A stretch of DNA of 64,000 nt from Dactylonectria macrodidyma. Taxonomy: Eukaryota > Ascomycota > Sordariomycetes > Hypocreales > Nectriaceae. The DNA is taken from NCBI GenBank assembly GCA_020744425.1, contig JAGMUV010000001.1:7006001-7070000 (forward strand), written 5' to 3'. Under the pieces are notes generated by a model. It made no database searches. It was not told where the DNA came from and saw only the letters and a list, made by a program, of their open reading frames with translations. Positions 22,373-33,236 of the stretch are shown piece after piece (position 1 is the first letter of the stretch; every line of letters begins with the position of its first letter). A program made the translations under genes and the position numbers.

Positions 22373-24404
22373 ATGCCTAACCTTAATGTGAGCGAGCTCA
22401 ATGTCGTCACCGCCGTTGCCGGTAAGCCCAACTAATTAACACAGTCGTCAAGGACGTAATGGAGACGGCCTTACTTACATCGAACTCACAGGTGGCTTCA
22501 TGGTCTTTTTTGGCATTATATCCGTCAAAATCAAGCATGCTTGGTATCTTGGCGAAGCTCGTGAGTTGTTTCTTCTTGACTATAAAAGCCACATATGAAC
22601 TAACAAACATAGTCCCAGCCATGCTCATCGGCATCTGCATGGGCCCCATTGCTGCCAATTTCATCAACGCCGAGGGATGGGGAATGAAAGAGGAAGGGCA
22701 GCAGAGAGAAATTACACTTGTACGTAATTCTTCAACTCATGGCATTGGCTTCGTCCTATTGACACATCTCAATCCAGGGCGTCACTCGGGTCGTCATCTG
22801 TCTCCAGCTTGTCATTGCAGGCTACCAATTGCCCGCCAAGTATGTCTGGCATCGTCGCTTCGAAGTATTCATGTGCCTCATTCCCATCATGACCCTGATG
22901 TGGCTCCTTACCACTGGCTGCTTCTTGGCCACTATACCCAAAATCACCTTTCTATCCGGTCTAGCCATTGCAGCCGCCGTCACTTGCACCGACCCTGTGC
23001 TCTCCCAGGCCGTTGCCAAAGGTCCCTTTGCCGACAAGTATGTTGCGCGTCCACTGCGTGAGATTATCTCTGCTGAGGCATGCCTTAATGACGGTTTTGG
23101 ATTTCCCTTCCTGATGCTGGCTGTCTATTTGATGCGCCACTCTCAGCCCATTCCGTTTGGTTATGAAACTACTATTGATAGCCATCAGTCGGACACTGAC
23201 CACCAGCTCATGATTCGATCTGCCAACGTTGGCAGACAGGGTGGTGGAGCCGGCGAAGCATTGAAGAATTGGTTCCTCGAATGTTGGCTTTACTATGTCA
23301 TCATGTCAGCCGTTTATGGTGCCTTTATTGGATACACGGCTTCCAAAGCTATGAAGTTCAGTCTTCGGAAGTACGCACTTCTAGTTTCTGTAGTCTGTCA
23401 TGACCTGATTTACTGACTTGCTGGTGTCTAGGCGGTGGATCGACAACGAATCTTACGTCTTGTTCCCAACTGCCCTTGGCCTCTTCATCCTCGGCACTGC
23501 TGGTGCCATGGGTACCAACGATTTGCTCGCCTGCGCAGCCTCAGGATGCGCTCTCAACTGGGACGGTGAGTTCCTAGCCGAGACGGAAGAGCGCCACGAT
23601 GAAGTCAACACCTGCATTGATGTGATACTTAACTTTGGGGGCTTCATGTACATCGGCACCATTATTCCTTGGTCCGAGTTCCACGACCCTGATGGAACGG
23701 GAGTAACAATTTGGCGTCTCTTCCTTTTGGGCATCATGGTTCTCCTGTTGCGACGAATCCCGGCCATCCTGCTCTTGTACAGGGCCATGCCTAAAGTAAT
23801 TACTAGCTGGAAAGAGGCCCTTTTCATGGGCTACTTTGGACCAATCGGAATTGGCGCTGTCTTTTATGTTGAGCACACTCGCCACTTGATGCCCGAAGCG
23901 GGAGATGGTGACGATGAGGAAGACAACCTCATCAAGGCTCTTCCGGCAACCATCTACTTTCTCGTCGTCTTTTCTATTGTTGTACACGGCCTTTCCATTC
24001 CGCTACTAAACATAATTCACCAAAACAGAGGAGTCAAACCGATTCAGGATGATGCCGTGTCGATCCGCCGTCGTTCAGTGCACATGGCTATGCCACCCAA
24101 CGCCGTGGTCGAAGACGATGAGAACGTCATTGCATACAACCGCTTTTGGCGGCCGACCAGCGTCTACTCCGGGCGACCGAGAAGCGCGGTTTCTGAGGGC
24201 TTGCCATTCCACGAGAATGAGATGGGTGAGAGCAGCAGCTCGGCCAACCGCACGCTCAACCCGTCCAACGATTCAAACGATTCCGAAGACGAGTTTGAGA
24301 AGGAAAAGGAGAAGGAGAAAATTCCAAAGAGGCGACATTCGGAGGATGACCTTGAGGCAGCGAGGAAGCGGCTTGAGAGGCGAGTACTTCGCTATGACGA
24401 ATAG
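22373..24404 (+). CDS. Plasma-membrane Na+/H+ antiporter (Nha1/Sod2-like)
   Basis: A five-exon gene: 22373-22421, 22492-22560, 22613-22719, 22778-23370 and 23432-24404, all with GT-AG introns and matching phases, giving about 596 residues. It is a cation/proton antiporter of the fungal Nha1/Sod2 type, exporting Na+ or K+ in exchange for protons. Readable family landmarks are CTDPVLSQAVAKGPFADKYV in one helix-loop and SAEACLNDGFGFPF, whose Asn-Asp pair corresponds to the ion-binding acidic site. About a dozen hydrophobic segments precede a hydrophilic tail, about residues 480-596, with an acidic/basic EKEKEKE stretch. The tail is shorter than in Saccharomyces Nha1. The gene looks intact. Confidence 0.9.
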
Positions 24405-25164
24405 GAAGTTTCTGGATTCAAGACGTGATGATTCATCAAGGTCGGCGTGTTTTGGACTTGCTTTCATGTGATTCAAAGGCGTACGCAGTCATCTCATTGC
24501 CAACCTCGCTTTTCAGTCTAGTAGACAGCTGGGGTTGTTTTTTCTCTCTCTTCTTTCAGATTCTACTACGTAGCACAATACTTTTATCGAATCAACGCAC
24601 GGTTGTCTGGGTTTGTTGACTATTCGATGTTCATCTTGTCATACGGTTCCTCCGACAATGTTATTCAATTTCATACCCCATGCACAGCTCCGCTTCGTCA
24701 AAATGCTCATATCTAGTTAAGGTAAAACATTCGAAGTGATTCACAGTCAAGATATACGGTAGCTAAAAGGTTGCCCACCTTCCAATGTCTTAGCCTTTGG
24801 ATGGTCGAGACAGAGCACACACGGGTCAATTCAACTACCCTATATGATCACACATGCCGAGGTCAACATTGACAATCACTGGCGCACATCGCAACGCGAA
24901 TGCAATTTGGAATTGGAAGAAGAAGAAGCAATGTCCGGCTTTGTGACATGATTAAAGGTCCCGTCTATGTCAAGAACTGACTGAAAGAGAACTTCAGTGT
25001 AGTTGTGTGATACCATCTACCGTGACATTCATTAAAACTCCGGATGTTCATGGCCACCATCTATCTCTTGGTATTCTGCATGTCCATGAGAACAAATAAT
25101 GACGGCCGGCTCAAAAGTCGTTAATACCCTAGGGATTTACAGCCACCGATATCCCAACAACACG
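24405..25164. other. Intergenic between convergent genes, no supported gene
   Basis: This holds the 3' ends of the antiporter and of the Pro/Thr-rich secreted protein gene. I see no further ORF with coding character. Confidence 0.5.
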
Positions 25165-25934
25165 TCAAACACGCCCTGGCCCAATGTCATTGAGAATAAT
25201 GTCATCGACGCCAAGATTTATCGTGACTTGGTTCTCAGAGGTGCAGCGAAGTCTCAGAGTAATCGTGATATCCTCATCAAAGGCGAGGAACTCAGTCTGG
25301 TAGGAGGTATACTGGTTCAGCACCCTCGTATCGATCGGCCACGTCTCAACGACAACATTTTCCTGCAGAGCCTCGAATGAACAGGTCGCAGCGCCTAGCA
25401 TGGGCGTACCGAAGACGGCGCCGGAGAAAGTCAGGCGGTACAATCGACCGGTGTCAAGACCGTTGATGGTTTGGTTGAGCTGGTTACCGCCGCTTGCATT
25501 TTCATTATTGAGAACGTATTCGCTGGTTCGGTTAGCGGGACGGTATCTACCATTGATGCATAGAGGCAGGCTTACACATAGTGGGATGGTGATTGAGCTT
25601 TCTGAGCGTCCTCCTTAATTTCCACACTTCGCAAGCCCCAGACCGAGGTATCATCCTCCTCAAAGTCGCCGTTCAGGATGAGGTTCTCAAGAGTTGGCTC
25701 TGGCGGCGTGGGTGTGACGGGAGTGGGAGTTGGTGTCTGTGGCTCGGGCGTAGTCGAGACATCAGGAGTTGGCGTTTGAGGAGCGGGGGTGGTGGATGAG
25801 GCATCGGGCGTTGATGTTGGAGTCGTCGTTGGAGTCGTGAGCGATGTCGAATAGTCAGGACGACACAAGGGGCGAGCGTTGACCGCCGGCAACAAAGCTA
25901 CACCAAAGATGGTGAAAAGAGAGATCCACCGCAT
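25165..25934 (-). CDS. Secreted protein with Pro/Thr linker and C-terminal CBM-like domain
   Basis: Exon 1 is 25934-25576 and exon 2 is 25522-25165, with a 53-nt intron carrying a GCTAAC branch. The product is about 238 residues. It has a signal peptide of about 20 residues, then a Pro/Thr-rich linker, about residues 28-80, with repeated TPTP/TPEP units. A domain beginning LILNGDFEEDD follows, resembling the opening of carbohydrate-binding beta-sandwich domains (NGGFE-type). The true start is the ATG at 25934; the frame extends upstream only with TTG. It is probably wall-associated or polysaccharide-binding, but no catalytic domain is present and the ligand is unknown. Confidence 0.7.
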
Positions 25935-26662
25935 GTTGAAGGTGGTAATAAACAAGAGCTAAAAGAGAGTAATGAGCCTAATCAGCACAGCGAGCGTAAC
26001 GAGCGTGAGGAGTGAAAGAAGACAAAACCTCAAAAATCTTCAAGAGGCGGCTAAGATGGGGGGATTGTTCACCACTATCATCTTAAAAAATCCGACAGCG
26101 GGTCTGCGAATCGTCGTCATCGACACCCATCTAATCTGGGGATGTTAGTTGTTGTGTTGAGTACCAGTCAAGGGTTTATCAATAGTCAGCGGGGCACAAA
26201 TCAATAACTCGAGCATTGAAACAATGGTCTACTGCGTAGTACGAGGCGACTAGCGAATCTAGCATGTCTTCAGCCGTTAGCAGAACTGAAAGCCCACTTT
26301 GAGGTCGCTATCTGCCAACCAAAACCCGCGATAGCTCTTCCGCCTAAACGAGCCTAAACCAATTGAGGCACCGTATCTTCGTGACTCCAAATGTAGACTA
26401 GAAACTTAGAGGCTACGCCCATCGCGTTAAATTAGGATGGCCAGTTTTTTTTCCATTATGCCTTAGACGCGTGGCGAAAATTGTCAGGGGAAATCGACGA
26501 TCAGGGGCCTTATCCCACAGCACTTGCTTCAGTAGGTGACGGCCAGTGTTTTCGTATCAACCCCCTCCATTGAGCATTGGCCGTCAAGTTAACCATTACT
26601 GATTCTTCCTTGACCTTCTCTTCTCCCTTGTTCTAACTGTATCTCGGCGTTTTTAACAAGTT
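25935..26662. other. Divergent promoter region
   Basis: A 728-base spacer lies between the divergent secreted-protein and GH47 genes. I see no gene and no clear repeated element in it. Confidence 0.5.
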
Positions 26663-28530
26663 ATGAAAAAGCCGCTAGTCCATCGAGCCATCCTCTGGCT
26701 AGGGTCGGCATTTCTCGCATACCACTTGTGTGCCTTCTTCTTCCAAGCTCGCCAAGCGCACCCTGGTTCACCCAAGCAGGACACACAGCAGCCGTCCCTC
26801 GTAACAACCAAAGGCGATGGTCAGAGAGCCGCTGCCATCATAGATGCCTTCCGATTCTCCTGGAACAGTTACGAAAAATATGCGGCTCCCCACGACACTT
26901 TGCTTCCGGTCCGTCGGACGTATGAGGACGACCGGTCAGTTTTCTCCCAATATTCTTAGAGATTTCTAGGCCGTCATAAGACTTGACTGACACGCAATGA
27001 CCATAATAGCAACGGGTGGGGCGCGACCGCTGTTGATGGACTAAGCACCGCCATCATAATGAATGAACCCGAGATCGTGGACAAGATCCTACGACAGATT
27101 GCCAAGACCGACTTTACTGTAACTGCAGTTCCCAACCAGGCTATTTCTCTCTTTGAGACCACGATTCGTTATCTCGGAGGCTTGCTATCAGGTATAGTGT
27201 TTTCAGCTCATTCTCGATAACGATGCATTACGTTACCTCTAGATTCCTACTGGACGCATGACTGACTATGTATGATGTTGATTCAGCATACGACCTGCTC
27301 TCTGGCTCTTTCAAGCATCTAGTAAAGGAACCGCGCCTTAGAGAGACTCTTTTAGAAAGGGCCATCACTCTTGCGGATCGCCTCAGTATTGCCTTTGACA
27401 CCCCAAGTGGAGTACCAGATGACGAAATCATTTTCAATCCACGACCCCATCGACTCGGTAACATCGACAACTCTATTACATGCTTCGGCACGCTTGTTCT
27501 TGAGTGGACTCGTCTTAGCGACTTGACTGGTAACAACACGTACGCTGCACTCGCACAGAGGGCACAGGAGCATCTGATTCATCCCAAGCCGGAAGGTTTC
27601 AGACTACCTGGTCTCGTGGGCACGTATGTCCGGCTAAAAACTGGCCACTTCGGGGATTATCAGGCTGGCTGGGGAGGCGGTTCCGATAGTTACTACGAAT
27701 ACCTCATCAAGATGTACGCGTACGACCCGGTGTCGTTCGCCGAGTACAAAGACAGCTGGATTTTGGCGGCCGAATCATCGATGCAACACCTAGCATCTTC
27801 ACCAACGACCCGACCGGATCTTACTTTCCTCGGGGAGTTTCGTGGAAACTCAACCGTCCCCATGTCTAGCCATTGTAAGTTTTGTCAGCCTTCTGTACTC
27901 GCAAATGACTTTTTTGTCTAATCAATCTGCAATGGTACAGTGGCCAGCGTATGTGGCGGCTCCTTCATTCTGGGAGGCTTGCTTCTCCAGAACCATACCT
28001 TTGTTGATTTTGGTATTGAGCTTGCAAAGTCATATTATGAAGTTTACCGCCAAAGTCCAGCGGGTATTGGCCCTGAAGAATTTCGCTGGGTCGACGATCA
28101 CCAACCGCTCACCAAACCCTCAGCCAACCGTCCGCCTCCAAGGAAGTGGCAGTTGTTTTACCAGGCCAGCGGATTCTACCCTACCAATCCCGAGTACATC
28201 CTTCGACCCGAGACCATAGAAAGTCTCTACTACGCCTACCGCGCCACGGGCGACCAGCAGTGGCAGGATTGGGCATGGGAAGCCTTCGAGACGCTGAATA
28301 AGGTGACTCGCGTCGAAGGAGGGTATGCAGGGCTACATAGTGTGATGAAGACAGACGAAGAAGAGCCGAGAGTGAGAATCGATAAGATGGAGAGTTTTTG
28401 GCTTGCAGAGACACTCAAGTACTTGTATTTGATATTTGCGGAGGATTCGGAGTTTCAAGTCAAGAGTGATGGGAAGATGGAATACGTGCTGAACACAGAA
28501 GCACATCCCCTAAAGATACGGCGCCAATAA
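26663..28530 (+). CDS. Class I alpha-1,2-mannosidase (GH47)
   Basis: Four exons, 26663-26934, 27010-27191, 27287-27874 and 27941-28530, encode about 543 residues. GH47 enzymes trim alpha-1,2-linked mannose from N-glycans in the ER or Golgi. Visible features are a short cytoplasmic start and an N-terminal membrane anchor ([17 protein letters not shown]), then [38 protein letters not shown], the Cys pair SITC and VCGG, and [18 protein letters not shown]. These are family landmarks that include the active-site acids. It is a type II membrane protein of normal length. It converges on a GT34 glycosyltransferase at 28906, another glycan enzyme. Confidence 0.92.
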
Positions 28531-28905
28531 TGTCACAATAAATTGTTCAATGTTATAAATTTGATGCTAATTCGTTACTCAATACCAAGTCATTTTCACC
28601 CTTCTTTAAGTGGTTGCTGTTTCGGCTTCATTCTCCAGAAGTCGGTCGTGTTTTGCATGATTCTGCCTACCACTGTTAGCAAAGATAACACAATGCCGCC
28701 AACCGCCCAAGCACCCCTGCATTCACCCCGTAGAACACAGAATCACTTGGCCATGTTGTTTTAGGCCCAGAGAGCTCACTTTCATTGTCAATATCATTAG
28801 AAGCCTGTAAAAACCTGGCTGCATTGAAAGTGCTCATTCTCGCATTATTCACAGCTGACGAAGTGTTTATCGAAATGTATATGGATCGAGCTACCCCAAA
28901 TCACC
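28531..28905. other. Intergenic between convergent glycan genes
   Basis: The 3' flanks of the GH47 and GT34 genes lie here. No ORF or repeat is supported. Confidence 0.5.
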
Positions 28906-30009
28906 TCATTTGGCATGATGACCTAGCTGAGACCAGATCGTTTGAATACTCTTGGTAGAGTTTCTCAATATTCGCTCTGGCTGCCATGGATTCTTTTGTC
29001 GATCCAACATGTCCACCCATTCATTAATCAGTTTCTCCTTGTCCGGAAGACCTGCAAAGTGGAGTAGAAAGTCCCCCCGCCTGGCATGTTGATCTTCTAG
29101 TCCCTCTTTATCGTCCCTCTCTTCAAATTCAGTAGGACTGTCCCCTGGATATGCATTGAACCACACCTGAGGGACGCCCTGCACATTTCTCTGGAACCTG
29201 GGCTCACTCATGAGAAACTCCAGTGCGCTTTGCTCGGCAAATGGGAGAGTGACGTTCGGCTGGAAATGTCGGAACGCAACAAGATCGCTGAACAGCTCGA
29301 TTGCCCACTGATTGACACGGACTAGGAATACGCCGGCATTTATCCCATTCCAGTCTTTTCCTATGATCAAATGTGTTTCATCATTCGGGTCATCCTTTGC
29401 TCCGGCGTTTCCAATGTCCACCTTCAAATGAGCTTGGAGAGCCTCAGGTGGGAGGAAACTCGACACTGGACGGCATTGATCGAGAATAAGCGTGTCTTGG
29501 TCCACCCAGAATATCCACTCCAAGCGCTCCTCCTGTGGCTTCATCATTTCATCGAGGAGGAGAGCCAAGACGAAGGCTGGTTTGTTCCAGACCGAGTCGA
29601 GGACTGTAGAACACATGACCTCGAGGGGTGTGTCATGAATCAAGCTGTACATCAAATGTGTCTGCAGCGCCTTTTGATAATGTTGCTGAACCTCGCCGTA
29701 ATGAGCTGTCACGGTGCCTATACGAACCGATGGAAACGAATATGACGAAATTTGTTGACACGACGTACGTACAAGATCCGACTTCTTGACAAAATGATAG
29801 GAGTTGAATCGCGGGAGGCACTCGCTTCCACCATGGGGGTGGAGAAGTGTGATGGCATCATTCTGTAAGACGGAGTTGATGACACGGGGCTCTTCCCATT
29901 GGTTATAAACGAGAAAGGCTTGGTAGCCAAGAAAGAGGGAAAACAACAAGAATGCGGCTTTCAAGGTAAATGGGATTGCAGATCTGGATAGCTTGCTTTG
30001 CTGAGACAT
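28906..30009 (-). CDS. GT34 (GMA12/MNN10-family) glycosyltransferase
   Basis: This 367-residue single-exon type II membrane protein has a short basic N-terminus and a membrane anchor, about residues 12-34. The luminal domain has VRIGTVTAHYG, FWVDQDTLIL with the metal-binding DxD, DWNGINAGVFLVR, and a terminal HFAGLPDKE. All are landmarks of the galactosyl/mannosyltransferase family GMA12/MNN10. It likely adds a hexose to N-glycans or wall mannan in the Golgi, using a nucleotide sugar. Whether the donor is GDP-Man or UDP-Gal cannot be told. Its convergence with GH47 suggests a shared glycan theme, which is inference. Confidence 0.88.
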   Translation of the reverse strand: MSQQSKLSRSAIPFTLKAAFLLFSLFLGYQAFLVYNQWEEPRVINSVLQNDAITLLHPHGGSECLPRFNSYHFVKKSDLVRTSCQQISSYSFPSVRIGTVTAHYGEVQQHYQKALQTHLMYSLIHDTPLEVMCSTVLDSVWNKPAFVLALLLDEMMKPQEERLEWIFWVDQDTLILDQCRPVSSFLPPEALQAHLKVDIGNAGAKDDPNDETHLIIGKDWNGINAGVFLVRVNQWAIELFSDLVAFRHFQPNVTLPFAEQSALEFLMSEPRFQRNVQGVPQVWFNAYPGDSPTEFEERDDKEGLEDQHARRGDFLLHFAGLPDKEKLINEWVDMLDRQKNPWQPERILRNSTKSIQTIWSQLGHHAK

Positions 30010-31825
30010 GGTAGTCTACAGACTACGGAAATTGTTGGAAGACAGTGGTGAAAAATCCTATCAAAAAAGGGGTAGGACGCCTCAATCTATGTAGTTGTTG
30101 GTGTGGATCCGACCGTACAGTCCGGGTTTATCCACTGTCCCGATTTACACCTAATTTGTAAGGCAACAGCCGACATCGCTAATCACAAAGCCAACTGCGG
30201 CGTCTCCCCTTTTCTAGCTAGTCAGATCAATCATAACACACAATTCCTATGCATCCCGCCGCGGCTAGCTTTCAATAGTAGTCTAGTGTCGAATTGTGCC
30301 TCATATTTTAGGTATCAATTAGGACCGAACGCGCGTTCAGACACGCTACCAGAAAAACCCAAATCACATGTGGAAAGAGGCGAATCCATAATTTACTACA
30401 CATGAACTGCTCCGGGTCAAAAAAAGTAAGAGAGGTTTAAACGATGTCAGATTCGAATTCAAGCCGTGTGGCGGAATAAAAGCGATAATTTAAGACAGGA
30501 GGCAGTTTATTGCGAGCTGTTTCGACGTGAACGAGCGCATTGTGATGCACATCGCGTCTATCTTCATCGCAACAGAGGCAAGGGGGGATGCTCATTGCCG
30601 GAGGGGAAATTGAGCAGGCATTCCCTAGCAAATGTGGGTGCTATACTTCAGCTTCCGCTGTGATTGCCATACTCTTGTCTCCAATCCAGTGCCTTCGTGC
30701 CAGCAACTCGCCCTCAATGGGGCGCACAGCAAGTAATTAGTCTCAGACACAGAAAGGCAATTAAAGCTTCGTTCTAATTCAATGTTAAACACATGTCAGG
30801 CAAGAGATGGAAGAATATCAATCGTTCAAAGCCATCAACGGAGGCAGACTACAACCGCACATCAGTTACCCTAGAGCTACCCACCATCGCGAAGATGAAA
30901 TATGGAAATACAAGCAGATCAGCTACGAGGAGATCGACGGCGAAGTTATTTTGTTTGGCAATGCTAACGTCAGAATTGTTGAAAGCCTTTTCTCTCACCA
31001 GATTGACGATCTCAACGCCACAAGGATCTCACGTTGTCTCTTGGTTCGTCAAAATTCCGAACACGCATTCACGACCCCAGAGAAGTGGCCCAATGCGACA
31101 CTTCGCTACAAATACATCAATGCAACTAAACTTCCTTTACACTAGGCTGGGACGCCAAATTCCGCACGAAGACACCGCGACATTAAATCAGCAGTCCTTG
31201 AAACTGGACACTCGCTGGGCTTCCATTACGAAGGTTAACGTGGAAGTCGTGGAAACGATAACAAAAAGGTCATCTATACCGAGAAGGTATTTCCAGAAGT
31301 ATCTGGGCGAAAACGGCCACTAGGCAACTTGGAAGACAGAGACTAGTGCTCAACCTTATGGCAGCTCAAGACAGCCCAATACCAACAACTTGCCAAGCCA
31401 TCCGGCCGGAATGCTCGTCTGCCAAAGCTAAATTGGGACGACTGCTCGTATTTCACATAGCCATTCTTGTTGGCGTCTCAGTTATTGCTGGGCTGTCATT
31501 ACTAAGGAATTACAACATGCTGTAGTGAAGATATGTGGAGAGACGAGTTCGTGCCATGTTGCAGCAGAACGAATTAATCGCCAGCACAGAGCGAGTATTA
31601 GGGGTCCGCGTCGTCTAGTCCATTTGCAACTCCTCCACCTGGCGTTGAGTCAACAGCTTACGGAGCGATGGTTAATTAGTAACGTCGGCAGTAAATCAGG
31701 GTGCAGAGCATTGGGGCATCTGCAGCTCTAACTACTCTCGACATCAATGAATTTCCCACAAGTATTCTGCGTCTGCCCTTTGAAGAAAAAGAAAACACAC
31801 CTTCCGATCAGTGACAACAGACACC
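30010..31825. other. Intergenic with degenerate ORF traces
   Basis: From 30807 one plus-strand frame stays protein-like for 112 codons, then continues with two in-frame stops to about 31330. An overlapping frame is open for 176 codons but less protein-like. This may be an old gene relic of unknown family. No intron structure convinces me. Confidence 0.35.
31358..31525 (+). CDS. Possible small single-span membrane peptide
   Basis: A 55-codon ATG-initiated frame encodes a hydrophilic start with two Cys and one strong hydrophobic span (about residues 33-49). Nothing but the ORF and hydrophobicity supports it. It could also be an exon of a decayed upstream gene. Confidence 0.2.
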   Translation: MAAQDSPIPTTCQAIRPECSSAKAKLGRLLVFHIAILVGVSVIAGLSLLRNYNML

Positions 31826-32271
31826 ATGAAGATTGCAGCTCTACTCGCTTTCTCAGCCGTGGCGCAAGCAATAACCATTGGTGTATTTGAGAATCACAAG
31901 AATGGAGGAGGACAGTTTAAGGCACTGACTGCTCCTACCGCTTCTAGCAGTAAGTATGCTTGGCGCATTCTAGTTCCATCGCTCCACTAATCCACGAGCG
32001 TATAGGAAGCTTTATCGGGGACGACGCCTACTGGAACGACCGAATTAGTTACATTCAAATCCCTCCCAAAGTCTTGTGCCAATTCTGGGAGTGAGTGATG
32101 GGCCGATGAGTTGATGGAGCTAAAGTAATATGGGGATAGCTAACTTCTGCTTCCAGCGACTTATACTGCAAGGGAAGCAGCTTGGTAGTCCCAGCACGTG
32201 ACGGTGGCACTGATCTCAACATTCCACAAAACCACAATGCCAAGATCAGCTCCTATGCCTGCTTTAGCTAG
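31826..32271 (+). CDS. Small secreted protein with crystallin-like Greek-key signature
   Basis: Three exons, 31826-31949, 32006-32090 and 32157-32271, with good splice sites, encode 107 residues. A signal peptide, about residues 1-16, precedes a small mature domain. The C-terminal half (CQFWDDLYCKGS, then a Gly-rich turn, LNIPQN and KISSYACF) has the spacing of the short beta/gamma-crystallin-like Greek-key domain found in many fungal small secreted proteins. Three Cys remain in the mature chain. The individual exons are too short to stand out as ORFs. The role is unknown; effector or antimicrobial function is only a possibility. Confidence 0.7.
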
Positions 32272-33236
32272 TAGTATACTGTGAAGGCTATAGCAGTGGA
32301 AGGAGTGGAAGGAGTGGAAGGTTATTGGTGGAACTCGGCGATTGTGGGTCAAGGAATTGACCAATCAGAAAAGGGATTGAAGATTCAGAAAGAGCAGGAA
32401 AAGACGATTAGAAAGGTAGTCGGTTTGATGTGATTGGTTGAGAAATGTATGTATTGATGATGATAATCCTTCTGGACTGGCTAGAGAAAAGCCCCAGCTT
32501 TATAGAGAGATTGCTGTCCAGTCACATGTCCAATCTAACAGGGGATTTGGACAATTTGTCATAGTAAAACCGGGTAAGACGTGTCCCGAGTTTTAGGACT
32601 GTTGGACGTATGTCTGATGCTTGAACTCTAACCTTATTGAAGGTTCTTATTATAGGTGTCTTTTGTGGTTATAGTATAAGGAAGATAGGCTTTCTGAGGC
32701 ATATTATATACCATTATAAAGCTAAAATCAGGAGATTTTGAATATGTTATTTATAGTCTTATCTAATAAGAGCTAAATGAGATATTTCCTTATCAGTTAT
32801 ATATTTTATATATAAGGACTTTACATATACTAAGTTTGTTCATCGCTGGGCTCACGGCTTTCGTCTTGGGTATAGCGTTGGTCTTGCACAAAGTGTCATA
32901 GGAGTGAGCTACTGATGAGATAGCGGTGCAACGACTTGAAGTTTAGAAATATGTTGATAAAATGATAAGACAGGACAGGTCCCACCACGATTTGGTACAG
33001 AGTCAAATAGAAAGACTATAGGAAGAGTCAACCCTGTGTACTATTTAGCAATATGAATAGGACTACTGCTCAAGTAACACTAATACTCATTAACACAGGG
33101 CATGACAGAATGCTATTAAATTAAAAAAGCTAATCGACTGAAGATCAAAAGGAAGAAGGACGCTGGATAAATAGGTTAACATCAAGTTAGAAATCACTGC
33201 CTCTCCCATTAGCATTGCCACCGCCGTTCGTGACAC
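32272..33236. other. Intergenic with AT-rich core
   Basis: The first 40 bases after the stop contain a short GGAAGGAGT direct repeat. The stretch 32600-32840 is strongly A/T-rich without ORFs and resembles RIP-degraded repeat DNA. The remainder is the 3' flank of the laccase. Confidence 0.5.
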
